Assembly (NCBI RefSeq): GCF_003583925.1
Contig: NZ_QYCN01000004.1
Coordinates: 230,752-294,751, forward strand
Direction: 5' to 3'
Source: Hymenobacter rubripertinctus
GTDB lineage: Bacteria > Bacteroidota > Bacteroidia > Cytophagales > Hymenobacteraceae
DNA: 64,000 bases
Both the position numbers and the translations under genes were made by a program. Under the pieces are notes generated by a model that was not told where the DNA came from, ran no database searches, and was given only the letters and a program-made list of their open reading frames with translations. This document shows, one piece after another, positions 24,938-32,589 of this stretch. Position 1 is the first letter of the stretch, and each line of letters starts with the position of its first letter.

Positions 24938-25453
24938 ATGAACACACCCCAGCAGCTTGCCGAAGTTTTGACCAGCCTTCGGATGGGCAATCAATCCTTT
25001 CTGATCACGTTTTATGAGCAGAACCGGAGCTTGTTTGCCCGCTGGGCCCGCCGCCAGCACCAACTGGCGCCGCCGGCCGCCCATGGGCTGCTGCGGGCGG
25101 TGCTGGTGGAGTTCTACGACCAGGCCGCCGATGGCCGCCTGACCAAGCTGCCGCCCGATGTGCGGGCCTACGTGTACGGCATGGCCGATGAGCAGACCCG
25201 GGCCGCCCGCACCACCGCCGTGCTGCCCCAGGCCGAAGCCGGCCGCCGCCAGCGCCTGCTGGGCCTGTTCCGCGAGTTGGGCCTCGACTGCCAGAAGATG
25301 CTCATGTACTTCTACTTCCGGGGTTACAATTTCGAGAAGATGGCCGGCAAGATGGGGTTCGCCAACGCCAATGTGGCCCGGAAGCAGAAAGCGGCTTGCC
25401 TGCGCAAACTCTACGAGCTGCAATTGCGGGCCGCCCCCACGGCTGCCGGATAG
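24938..25453 (+). CDS. ECF-type RNA polymerase sigma factor
   Basis: This 171-residue protein resembles a divergent group IV (ECF) sigma factor. A sigma-2-like N-terminal helical part (about 1-80, with SFLITFYEQNRSLFARWA) is followed by a sigma-4-like helix-turn-helix at about 110-160 (LGLDCQKMLMYFYFRGYNFEKMAGKMGFANANVARKQKAACLRKL reads as that motif). It is followed after 118 bases by a membrane protein with anti-sigma layout. The start at 24938 is the Met directly before this homologous region; upstream sequence is an inverted repeat. Target promoters are unknown. Confidence 0.75.
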   Translation: MNTPQQLAEVLTSLRMGNQSFLITFYEQNRSLFARWARRQHQLAPPAAHGLLRAVLVEFYDQAADGRLTKLPPDVRAYVYGMADEQTRAARTTAVLPQAEAGRRQRLLGLFRELGLDCQKMLMYFYFRGYNFEKMAGKMGFANANVARKQKAACLRKLYELQLRAAPTAAG

Positions 25454-25571
25454 CGCCTGTGCCCGCTTCTGCGTAGCTTAGCCCCGGTTCCTGCCGTATT
25501 CCTGCCTGCATCGGGCCGGCGCGTCCCTTCAGTTTACACCAGCCGTGGCCCGCCGGCGCTTATTTTTTTCC

Positions 25572-26372
25572 ATGACTCCGCCCACCGTCGATATACGTCC
25601 TTACCTGGAGGAGCTGGAACGCTTCGCCGATGGCCAGCTGAATGCGGCAGAGCAGGAAGCCTTCGAGGTTCGGTTGGAGCAGGACGCCGGACTCTACCAG
25701 GCATACCAGGCCTACGAGCAACTGACGGCCGATTTGCGTTGGGTGGCCGGCCACGAAACCCTCTTCCAGCGCCTGCTGGCCCTGGATCTGCGCCTCGATC
25801 AGCGGCAGGAGGCGCTCCAACGCATCCGGCGGCGGGTGCGGCGGGTGCAGCGGCAATGGGCCGGGGCTGCGCTGGTCGGGGCACTGCTGCTGCTGGCCGT
25901 CTGGTGGTTCTGGCCAGCCGCCCCCGCCACCGAGGCAACCTGGACGCGCTACTACGTGCCCGAAGCCGGCCTCACCGACGCGGTGGTGCGCGAAAACCAG
26001 CGCCCCCTGCTGGCCGAAGCCATGCGCCAGTACCGCGATGGCCACTACACGCCGGCCCTGTACGCGCTGCGCCGGATGCCCTCCAATACCATCGGTCAGG
26101 ACACGCTCACGTACTACAACGGTATTTTTCTGCTCAGCCAGCAGGAGCCCGCGCAAATTCTGGCCTCTCAACCGTTTTTGCGGCGGGTAGCCATGCAGTC
26201 GGGCTCGGCGCTGGCGGGTCGCGCCCGGTATCACTTGGGCATGGCCTACTGGCGTAATCAGCAAATTACGGCTGCCCGCAATACGCTGCGCGCCGTGGCC
26301 AACGATACCCGCAACCCGTACCAGGATGCCGCCCGCCAGGTGCTGCGCTCCGGCGTAATCAAGGATAAGTAG
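25572..26372 (+). CDS. Membrane-anchored anti-sigma-like protein with TPR-like tail
   Basis: This 266-residue protein has a cytoplasmic acidic N-terminus (about 1-95, PYLEELERFADGQLNAAEQEAFEVRL), typical of Bacteroidota anti-sigma-like proteins. One transmembrane helix follows (about 98-118, GAALVGALLLLAVWWFW), then an extracytoplasmic helical part with TPR-like features (LAGRARYHLGMAYWRNQQITAARNTLRAV). It follows the ECF sigma gene on the same strand. I infer that it restrains that sigma factor; no classic zinc motif is seen. An alternative Met at 25545 would add nine residues. Confidence 0.65.
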   Translation: MTPPTVDIRPYLEELERFADGQLNAAEQEAFEVRLEQDAGLYQAYQAYEQLTADLRWVAGHETLFQRLLALDLRLDQRQEALQRIRRRVRRVQRQWAGAALVGALLLLAVWWFWPAAPATEATWTRYYVPEAGLTDAVVRENQRPLLAEAMRQYRDGHYTPALYALRRMPSNTIGQDTLTYYNGIFLLSQQEPAQILASQPFLRRVAMQSGSALAGRARYHLGMAYWRNQQITAARNTLRAVANDTRNPYQDAARQVLRSGVIKDK

Positions 26373-26464
26373 CTGAAATTTAAGTTGTTGAACAGCAGGT
26401 CTTCTGGTGGTCCGCTTCGCGCATCCTTCCTTCTTATCAGCGCAAAACCCGGGTAAATGCGGAG

Positions 26465-26498
26465 CCCCTGACGTTCAGAACGGCAGGGGCTCTTGCAA
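26465..26498 (+). terminator. Hairpin terminator after the anti-sigma gene
   Basis: GAGCCCCTG and CAGGGGCTC form a 9-bp GC-rich stem with an inner loop containing CGTTC/GAACG, followed by TTGC. It lies between convergent genes. The T-tract is poor, so efficiency is uncertain. Confidence 0.55.
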
Positions 26499-26544
26499 AG
26501 CAGTCAGCGTTTCGGCCTTGGCAAAAGTCCGCTTCTTCATCCGT

Positions 26545-27243
26545 TTACCGTTTCGCAATAGCATACTCCGGCTCGATGTTGGGTTGAAGAATCAGCTCCT
26601 GAGTATCCAGATTGAGGGCGGCCAGGTGGCTTAGCTCCGGGTTATGGCGATATACGCAGCCCGTATCGAGGACGATGGCACCAGCCCGGGCAGCTACTCG
26701 CCGCCGCACCTCGGCGGTGGGCGTCGGCACGTGGCCATGCACTAGCCGCCGGCCCTGCAAGCGGCTGGCATCGAAGGTAAAATCTTTGGTATTGAGCATT
26801 GTGGGCCAGTCGCGGCGCATGTCGGCGGGAGGCCGCCGGAAGTCGAATCCCGCGTGTACCAGCGTCCAGCCGGGCACGTCGAGCTGGTGAGGCAGCTCGT
26901 GGAGCCAGCGCCGGTAGGGCAGCGGAATATCGCCGGGCTGCTCCACCCCGAAGCTGCGGAGCGTGAGCTGGCGGTCGGCGTCAGAAGCCCAGGTGAGCTG
27001 CTGTAAGCCCTGCGCCGCATCGAGCAGCTCCTGGTCGTGGTTGCCGCGCAGGCAGACGACGCGGTAGCCGCGCTCCGTGAGCTGCATCAGGTAATCGAGC
27101 ACGCCCCGGCTGTCGGGACCCTTGTTCACGTAGTCGCCCAGCAGGTAGAGCTCATCGGCGGGGCGCAGGTGGAGCTGGTGCTCCACCAACCGTTGCAGGG
27201 TTAGACGGCAGCCGTGCACGTCGGTAGTTGCGTAGCGGGCCAT
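26545..27243 (-). CDS. PPP-family metallophosphoesterase (protein phosphatase-like)
   Basis: This 232-residue calcineurin-like phosphoesterase has the metal-binding series TDVHGC, LGDYVNKGPDSRGVLDYL, LRGNHDQEL, LVHAGFDF and VHGHVPT in order, as in bacterial PrpA/PrpB-type Ser/Thr phosphatases. The start at 27243 (MARYATTDVHGC) places the first motif at the N-terminus as expected; the longer frame is unsupported. Predicted cytosolic. Whether it acts on phosphoproteins, bis(nucleosyl) tetraphosphate or another phosphate ester cannot be decided from sequence. Confidence 0.85.
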   Translation of the reverse strand: MARYATTDVHGCRLTLQRLVEHQLHLRPADELYLLGDYVNKGPDSRGVLDYLMQLTERGYRVVCLRGNHDQELLDAAQGLQQLTWASDADRQLTLRSFGVEQPGDIPLPYRRWLHELPHQLDVPGWTLVHAGFDFRRPPADMRRDWPTMLNTKDFTFDASRLQGRRLVHGHVPTPTAEVRRRVAARAGAIVLDTGCVYRHNPELSHLAALNLDTQELILQPNIEPEYAIAKR

Positions 27244-27349
27244 AAGCCAAGAAATCAGGGTAAATAATTTGTGAAGCCAGGTAGCCGAACGCAGCACGAG
27301 CACCCACCGGAGTGCGTGCTCGTCCTGTTTTCAAAGCCGAAACCAGCGC

Positions 27350-27577
27350 TTAGCTGTAAGGCGGCTTATCGATGTCGGGCTTGTCGTAGTTGCGGTTGGG
27401 GTTGTTCACCAAGTGGGGCGGAATCTTATCGAGGCCGTCCTCCGTGTACTCATCGGCCAGCTCCTGCTGGTTGTCGTCGGTGGCCAGGGGCTTGCTGTTG
27501 GGGTCCGATTGGCGCTGACCGGTGCCGGCGGGGTCGCCGTGGTTTTCCTGCGAGGATTGGGTGCTGTTATCAGACAT
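27350..27577 (-). CDS. Small hydrophilic, probably disordered protein
   Basis: 75 residues, rich in Asp, Asn, Gln, Pro and Ser, with no hydrophobic core; it ends in NYDKPDIDKPPYS. I do not recognise a named family. Coding is supported by an ATG after a normal gap and by amino-acid composition unlike a random GC-rich frame. A similar acidic, low-complexity protein is encoded just upstream (27656-28153), and another at 54451-54738. Confidence 0.6.
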   Translation of the reverse strand: MSDNSTQSSQENHGDPAGTGQRQSDPNSKPLATDDNQQELADEYTEDGLDKIPPHLVNNPNRNYDKPDIDKPPYS

Positions 27578-27655
27578 GGGGTAGAGAGTTTAAGTATGAA
27601 AATAAAGCCTGCCAAGCGGCCCGGGGCTGGTGGCAGGCGTAAAAAAACAGTGCTA

Positions 27656-28153
27656 TTACTGCACAATGGCCGTATCAGTGGCGTCGGGGTCGGTGAGGTC
27701 AGCGTTGGTGCCCTGGCTGGCGAGCTTAACGTTGGAGGGCGGGTTGGCCTCCATCTGGCCCATGCCCACGCGCGAATCGGGGTCTTCCATCTCGTCGCGG
27801 CCGGCGCGGGCATCGTCGCCATCCAGCTCATCTACCGGGCGGCGGGGCTGTTGGGTCAGGTCGCGGTCGGGCAAATCCTGGTTGGGGCGGTTAGGCCGGC
27901 CTTCCTCGGAAGTGCGCATGTTGTCGTCGGGCGGGGCCACTTTGTCCTCGTTCTGGTTCATCGAAACGGCCGTGACGCCGTTGCTGCTATCGGTGCCGAA
28001 ACCCTGCTTGCCGTCGCGGTTGCCGAAGCCGCCGCGGGCATCCTCATTCTTGGGTGGGTCGGCCCCGGGTACCAGGTGGCCGGCATTCATTTCCTGGTCG
28101 GTGGTATCGTCGTTGATAACGCGCACGGGGCGGTCGTTGGGGTCAATGGCCAT
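27656..28153 (-). CDS. Hydrophilic Asp/Asn/Pro-rich protein, probably disordered
   Basis: 165 residues, strongly hydrophilic, with many Asp, Asn, Arg and Gly and no membrane or signal sequence. It starts MAIDPNDRPVRVINDDTTD. I do not recognise a domain. It is 78 bases upstream of the 75-residue hydrophilic protein on the same strand, suggesting one transcript. The function is unknown; a stress-related or hydration role is only a guess from composition. Confidence 0.6.
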   Translation of the reverse strand: MAIDPNDRPVRVINDDTTDQEMNAGHLVPGADPPKNEDARGGFGNRDGKQGFGTDSSNGVTAVSMNQNEDKVAPPDDNMRTSEEGRPNRPNQDLPDRDLTQQPRRPVDELDGDDARAGRDEMEDPDSRVGMGQMEANPPSNVKLASQGTNADLTDPDATDTAIVQ

Positions 28154-28346
28154 AGGATTTTGGGTGTTGGGGTGGGTAGTAGGTCGTTTGCTAAAGTTGT
28201 ACTCCCGTTTGATGCTTTGGGTTTAGCTTTGGGCAGCCGCCCCCGGCGCTTTTTCACTGCTCTGCCCCCGGCCCCCGGCTTTGCCGGATTTCTGGCGGGC
28301 CTGGTATCATTGGATGTATTTGACGACGAATAACCCCTTCTGCCTT

Positions 28347-28601
28347 ATGTGGACCGAACAAGACAACGCCCTCTGCCGCACCTTCCGCTTCACGGACTTC
28401 AAAATTGCCTTCAGCTTCATGAGCGACGTGGCGGAGGAGGCCGAATTTCAGGACCATCACCCCTGGTGGAGCAACGAGTACAACACCGTGAGCTTCCGCC
28501 TGCGCACCCACTCGGCCGGCAACGTCATCAGCGACAAAGACCGTAAGCTGGCCGCTTCCATCGACATCCTGGCCGCCGAGTACGGCGGCCAGGAAGGGTA
28601 G
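28347..28601 (+). CDS. Pterin-4a-carbinolamine dehydratase-like protein
   Basis: 84 residues from the ATG at 28347, the usual size for PCD/DCoH proteins. The active-site pattern with His-His-Pro is present (AEFQDHHPWWSNEYNTVSF), followed by the downstream His in LRTHSAGNVISDKD. The enzyme dehydrates 4a-hydroxytetrahydropterin during pterin recycling, usually with an aromatic amino-acid hydroxylase. None is seen nearby, so the physiological role is open. The stop codon abuts an inverted repeat. Confidence 0.8.
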   Translation: MWTEQDNALCRTFRFTDFKIAFSFMSDVAEEAEFQDHHPWWSNEYNTVSFRLRTHSAGNVISDKDRKLAASIDILAAEYGGQEG

Positions 28602-28602
28602 T

Positions 28603-28686
28603 TTGCCAGTGGTCAGTTGCCAGTTGCCAGTGTGCTCCGCTCTGCATGACGTAGCACACTGGCAACTGACAACTGACCACTGGCAA
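28603..28686. repeat. Inverted repeat of CAGTTGCCAGT words
   Basis: Arms 28603-28636 and 28653-28686 are 34 bp with about one mismatch, composed of repeated heptamer-like words (GGTCAGTTGCCAGTT). It starts right after the PCD stop codon and ends just before the rsmI promoter box. Confidence 0.85.
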
Positions 28687-28702
28687 CTGGACACTGATAA
28701 AC

Positions 28703-28710
28703 TACCTTTG
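28703..28710 (+). promoter_or_regulatory. -7 box TACCTTTG immediately before rsmI
   Basis: A perfect TAnnTTTG box ends only four bases before the rsmI ATG (28715). The transcription start would fall at or near the start codon, so the mRNA is probably leaderless or nearly so. Confidence 0.55.
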
Positions 28711-28714
28711 TGGC

Positions 28715-29455
28715 ATGTCAGAACCTACACCTACGCTGCTCTACCTCGTGCCCACGCCCATCGGCAACCTGGAGGATATTACCCTGCGGGCCATTCGGAT
28801 CCTGGGCGAGGTGGATACGGTGCTGGCCGAGGATACCCGCACCAGCGGCCGGCTGTTGCAGCATCTGGGCCTGAAGAAGCCCCTGCTCAGCTACCACCTG
28901 CACAACGAGCATCAGCAGGTGCAGCGCCTGCTGGAGCGGCTGGGCAAGGGCGAAACCATGGCCCTGGTTTCTGATGCGGGCACGCCCGGCATCTCCGACC
29001 CCGGGTTTCTGCTGGTGCGCGAGTGCCTGGCCCGCGGCATTAAGGTGGAGTGCCTGCCCGGAGCTACGGCCCTGGTACCGGCCTTGCTCAAATCGGGCTT
29101 CGGGGCCGAGCGGTTCACGTTCGAGGGGTTTCTGCCGGTGAAAAAGGGCCGCCAGACCCGCCTCAAGGAGCTGGCCCAGGAAACCCGCACCATGATTTTC
29201 TACGAGTCGCCGCACCGGATTGTGAAGACCCTGGAGCAGCTGGCTGAGGTGCTGGGTCCCGAACGGCCCGCCTCCGTGAGCCGAGAGCTGACCAAGCTGT
29301 TCGAGGAAACCGTGACGGCCCCGCTGGCCGAGTTGGCTGCCAACTTCGCCGCCCGCGCCGCCATCAAGGGCGAAATTGTGCTGGTGGTGCAGGGTCGCGA
29401 GAAGGAAGAGCGTATCAAGGAAGACCGGTACAAAAAATCCGACCGTGACGAATAA
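28715..29455 (+). CDS. rsmI: 16S rRNA (cytidine-1402 2'-O)-methyltransferase
   Basis: This 246-residue tetrapyrrole-methylase-fold enzyme methylates the ribose of C1402 in 16S rRNA using SAM. Motifs: LYLVPTPIGNLEDITLRA at the N-terminus, AEDTRTSGRLL, VSDAGTPGISDPG (residues about 85-97), FEGFLPVKKGRQTRL and FYESPHRIVKTL. The C-terminus is highly charged. The stop overlaps the GTG start of lnt, so the two genes are translationally linked. Confidence 0.94.
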   Translation: MSEPTPTLLYLVPTPIGNLEDITLRAIRILGEVDTVLAEDTRTSGRLLQHLGLKKPLLSYHLHNEHQQVQRLLERLGKGETMALVSDAGTPGISDPGFLLVRECLARGIKVECLPGATALVPALLKSGFGAERFTFEGFLPVKKGRQTRLKELAQETRTMIFYESPHRIVKTLEQLAEVLGPERPASVSRELTKLFEETVTAPLAELAANFAARAAIKGEIVLVVQGREKEERIKEDRYKKSDRDE

Positions 29456-31154
29456 CCCTACCCTGGCCCCCGTAACTGCCCCGGCCGCTACCGGCTGGGC
29501 CTACTGGCTGCCGAGCCTGCTGGCGCTGCTGAGCGCGGGGCTGCTCTGGGCCGGCTGGCCGGTGCACCCGGCCCCGCTGGCCCTGCTGCTGCTCGTGGCC
29601 TGGGTGCCCTACCTGCTCATGGAGCAGCGCCTGACCCAGAGCGGGGCCAGCGGCTGGAAAGTCTGGCGCTATGGCTACCTCACGCTGGTACTCTGGAATC
29701 TGCTGACCACCTACTGGGTGAGCTTCAGCACGTTGGGCGGTGGCATTGCGGCCGTTGTCTGCAACGCCCTGATGATGAGCGCGGCGCTAGCGGCTTTCTA
29801 CCACACCAAAAAGCGCTTCGGCCCATTGCTGGGCTACCTCTCACTGCCCATCTACTGGATTGCCTTCGAGCAACTGCATTTGCACTGGTTCCTCACCTGG
29901 CCCTGGCTCACGCTCGGCAACGGTTTTGCCTCGGCCAACCAGCTGGTGCAGTGGTACGAGTACACCGGCTTCCTGGGCGGCTCGGTGTGGCTGTGGGCGG
30001 TGAATCTGCTGGTGTTCCTTTCAATTAAAAATTCAACATTAAAAGTTGAAAATGAAGGTGCTACCGGCTTGCCGGACGGGCAATTTTTAACTTTTAATTC
30101 TTCATTTTTAATTGCCGCGCTAGCGGCCACCCTTCTGCCCATCGGCCTCTCGCTGCTGATTGCCATCCGGCACGAGGAGAAGGGCACCACGGCCGAGGTG
30201 CTGGTGATTCAGCCGAACGTGGACCCGTTTCTGGAGAAGTTTGAGGGCACGCCCCGCTTTATCCCCCACGACCAGCAGCTGACCCGCCTGCTCAGCCTCA
30301 CCGAGCAGAACATCACGCCCCAGACCCGCCTCGTACTCTGGCCCGAAACCAGCCTCGACGAAACCTACTTCGAGAGCACCATTGAAACCTACCCCAAAAT
30401 TCAGCGCATCCGCAGCTTCCTGGGCCAGCACCCCGGCCTGGAGCTGGTTACGGGCCTGACCACCGTGGGCCAGTACGGCCCCGATAAAGACAACGCCAGC
30501 CCCACCGCCCGTTTCCGCGACGACCTGGGCTACTACGACCTGTTCAACGCGGCCCTGCACCTGGGCAGCGCCACCGGCCCGGCCGGGTTTTACCATAAAA
30601 GCCGCCTGGTGCCGGGCGTGGAAGGCGTGCCGCCCTGGCTCTCGATGTTCGTCATTGACCTCGGCGGCTCGGCCGGCGGCCTGGGCTCCCAGCCCGAGCG
30701 CAGCGTCTATCAAACCGCCCAGCCGGCTTTGCGCGTAGCCCCGGTTATCTGCTACGAATCGGTGTACGGCGACTTTGTGGCCGACTACGTGGCGAAGGGG
30801 GCCACCCTCATCGGCATCATCACCAACGACGGCTGGTGGTCCGATTCGCCGGGCCACGCCCAGCACCTGCAATACGCCACGCTCCGCGCCATCGAAACCC
30901 GCCGCGACGTGGCCCGCTCGGCCAACACCGGCATTTCGGCTTTCATCAACCAGAAGGGCGAAATAGTGCAGCAAACCGGCTGGTGGGTGCAAACCACCAG
31001 CCGCGCCACCGTCCACCTCAATACCGAACTCACGTTCTACGTCCGCCACGGCGAGCTAATCGGCCCCGCTTGCCAGGCGCTGGCGGTGCTGCTGCTGCTG
31101 GGCACGGCCACGGCGGCGGTTGTGGGGCGGAAGCGGATTGCGGACATGGCGTAA
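29445..31154 (+). CDS. lnt: Apolipoprotein N-acyltransferase with an in-frame repeat insertion
   Basis: This 569-residue inner-membrane enzyme adds the third acyl chain to outer-membrane lipoproteins. N-terminal membrane helices are followed by a nitrilase-like domain with the catalytic triad in WPETSLDE (Glu), YHKSRLVPGVEGVP (Lys) and VICYESVYGDF (Cys). I chose the GTG at 29445, overlapping the rsmI stop by 11 bases; the frame upstream lies inside rsmI. Codons from about 30021 to 30115 are AT-rich and encode SIKNSTLKVENEG...FLTFNSSFLI. This matches a palindromic element inserted between membrane helices without breaking the frame. Confidence 0.92.
   Translation: MTNNPTLAPVTAPAATGWAYWLPSLLALLSAGLLWAGWPVHPAPLALLLLVAWVPYLLMEQRLTQSGASGWKVWRYGYLTLVLWNLLTTYWVSFSTLGGGIAAVVCNALMMSAALAAFYHTKKRFGPLLGYLSLPIYWIAFEQLHLHWFLTWPWLTLGNGFASANQLVQWYEYTGFLGGSVWLWAVNLLVFLSIKNSTLKVENEGATGLPDGQFLTFNSSFLIAALAATLLPIGLSLLIAIRHEEKGTTAEVLVIQPNVDPFLEKFEGTPRFIPHDQQLTRLLSLTEQNITPQTRLVLWPETSLDETYFESTIETYPKIQRIRSFLGQHPGLELVTGLTTVGQYGPDKDNASPTARFRDDLGYYDLFNAALHLGSATGPAGFYHKSRLVPGVEGVPPWLSMFVIDLGGSAGGLGSQPERSVYQTAQPALRVAPVICYESVYGDFVADYVAKGATLIGIITNDGWWSDSPGHAQHLQYATLRAIETRRDVARSANTGISAFINQKGEIVQQTGWWVQTTSRATVHLNTELTFYVRHGELIGPACQALAVLLLLGTATAAVVGRKRIADMA
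30023..30113. repeat. AT-rich palindromic element inside lnt
   Basis: Arms 30023-30053 and 30083-30113, 31 bp with 26 matches (ATTTTTAACTTTTAAT versus its complement). The composition is far richer in A/T than the surrounding gene. The reading frame of lnt stays open through it. Confidence 0.8.
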
Positions 31155-31157
31155 AAA

Positions 31158-31262
31158 CGTTTGTCATCCTGAGCTTGCGAAGGATCTTATCACGCATGAA
31201 CTGCCGTATCAACGACTCGTACTGACGGGAGAAGATCCTTCGCAGGCTCAGGATGACAGACG
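31158..31262. repeat. REP-like inverted repeat, family copy 2
   Basis: Arms 31158-31188 and 31232-31262 carry GTCATCCTGAGC..GCGAAGGATCTT and its complement, with one or two mismatches. It lies between lnt and the inositol monophosphatase gene. Confidence 0.85.
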
Positions 31263-31304
31263 CTTACCCACCCACCAACAACGAAACCCGAAGCACTAAA
31301 CCGA

Positions 31305-32102
31305 ATGGATTACAACCAAATCAGCTTTCAACTGGCGGCTGTAACGCGCCACGCGGGCCAGTTCATCCGCCAAGAGGCCGCTACATTTGACCGCAGCCAC
31401 ATCGAGAATAAAGGCACCCACGATCTGGTTTCCTACGTGGACAAGGAAACCGAGAAGCTGCTGGTGGCCGGGCTGCGCGAGGTGCTGCCCGAGGCTGGCT
31501 TCATCACCGAAGAAGGCACCGAGGGCGCCGAGCGGGCCGAGGAATACAACTGGATCATCGACCCTTTGGATGGCACCACCAACTTCGTGCACGGCCTGCC
31601 GGTGTACTGCGTGAGCGTGGGCCTGATCCGGGGCCAGGAACTGGTGGCCGGCGTGGTGTACGAGGTGGTGCGCGACGAGTGTTTCCGGGCCGCCAAAGGC
31701 GCTGGCGCCTTCTGCAACGAGCAGCGCATCCACGTTTCCGACGTGCCCGACCTCAACTCCTCGCTCATCGCCACGGGTTTTCCCTACACCGATTTCGGCC
31801 TCATGGACGACTACCTGAAGGTGCTGGGCGCCTTCATGCGCGGCTCCCACGGCGTGCGCCGCGTGGGCTCCGCGGCCGCCGACCTGGCCTACGTGGCCGC
31901 CGGCCGCTTCGAGGGCTTCTTCGAGTTCAACCTGAATTCCTACGACGTGTCGGCCGGCATCCTGCTGGTGCGCGAAGCCGGCGGCCGCGTCACGGAGTTC
32001 CTGGAAGATGGCGACCCGCTCTTCGGCCGCGAAGTAGTGGCCAGCAACGGACTGGTGCACCAGGAAATGCAGGACCTGATCGGGCAAGTCTGGCGGAAGT
32101 AA
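31305..32102 (+). CDS. Inositol monophosphatase family protein
   Basis: This 265-residue Mg-dependent phosphatase of the IMPase/SuhB superfamily has the motif-A IIDPLDGTTNFVHGLP (near 85-100), an upstream Glu in ITEEGTEG (near 68), and the C-terminal ESYDVSAG-equivalent NSYDVSAGILLVREAGG. It probably hydrolyses inositol 1-phosphate or a related sugar phosphate such as NADP or PAP in some relatives; the substrate is not fixed by sequence. Single gene between two REP-like repeats. Confidence 0.9.
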   Translation: MDYNQISFQLAAVTRHAGQFIRQEAATFDRSHIENKGTHDLVSYVDKETEKLLVAGLREVLPEAGFITEEGTEGAERAEEYNWIIDPLDGTTNFVHGLPVYCVSVGLIRGQELVAGVVYEVVRDECFRAAKGAGAFCNEQRIHVSDVPDLNSSLIATGFPYTDFGLMDDYLKVLGAFMRGSHGVRRVGSAAADLAYVAAGRFEGFFEFNLNSYDVSAGILLVREAGGRVTEFLEDGDPLFGREVVASNGLVHQEMQDLIGQVWRK

Positions 32103-32103
32103 G

Positions 32104-32206
32104 GAACGTCATTCCGAGCGAAGCCGAGGAATCACGTTTTTTTTTACACCGATTGCCACCTGCTGCCTGCCCGACCTTATTACGCGCTTCGCTCGGAATG
32201 ACGTTC
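32104..32206. repeat. REP-like inverted repeat, family copy 3
   Basis: Perfect 21-bp arms 32104-32124 (GAACGTCATTCCGAGCGAAGC) and 32186-32206. A T-rich run after the left arm may help terminate the phosphatase transcript. Confidence 0.88.
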
Positions 32207-32250
32207 TTCTTACACCCCTGATTCCCGAACCTCAAACCCCTTTGCCCTGT

Positions 32251-32258
32251 TACCTTTG
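32251..32258 (+). promoter_or_regulatory. -7 box TACCTTTG before the Cys-rich membrane protein
   Basis: Perfect TAnnTTTG, four bases before the ATG at 32263. As with rsmI, this predicts a leaderless or very short 5' leader. Confidence 0.5.
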
Positions 32259-32262
32259 CATC

Positions 32263-32460
32263 ATGTGGATTCAATACCTCATCATCGCACTGTTGTTCGC
32301 CGGGGCGGCCTTTTACGTGGGCCGGATCTTCTGGCGGGCTTTTGATAAGCGCCAGAGTGGCTGCGCTAAAGGCTGCGGCGGGGCCTGCTCGGTTATCGAT
32401 GTGGACCGCTTGCAGCGCACCATTGAACTGGCCGTTGCGGAGGCCGAAACTAGACGGTAG
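32263..32460 (+). CDS. Small Cys-rich membrane protein (FeoB-associated type)
   Basis: 65 residues: one N-terminal transmembrane helix (IQYLIIALLFAGAAFYVGRIFW), a basic patch and a Cys/Gly motif (SGCAKGCGGACS). This arrangement is that of the FeoB-associated Cys-rich membrane protein family, thought to accompany ferrous iron or metal handling. No feoA or feoB is in the window, so the role is uncertain. The ATG at 32263 is preferred over 32242 because it follows a promoter box. Confidence 0.65.
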   Translation: MWIQYLIIALLFAGAAFYVGRIFWRAFDKRQSGCAKGCGGACSVIDVDRLQRTIELAVAEAETRR

Positions 32461-32492
32461 CGCCGGGCTTTCTTTCCGGTAAGGCATAACCT

Positions 32493-32529
32493 GCCCCCGT
32501 GCTGGCTACGTATAGCCCGGCACGGGGGC
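32493..32529 (+). terminator. Hairpin after the Cys-rich membrane protein gene
   Basis: GCCCCCGTGC pairs with GCACGGGGGC, with an inner GGCTA/TAGCC stem, then GTTGTTATT. It is 32 bases after the stop codon. Confidence 0.65.
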
Positions 32530-32589
32530 GTTGTTATTGTGGCCCCTGGTTCTCCGCATTCCTTCCATTCCCTAAAAATACCTTTCGCC

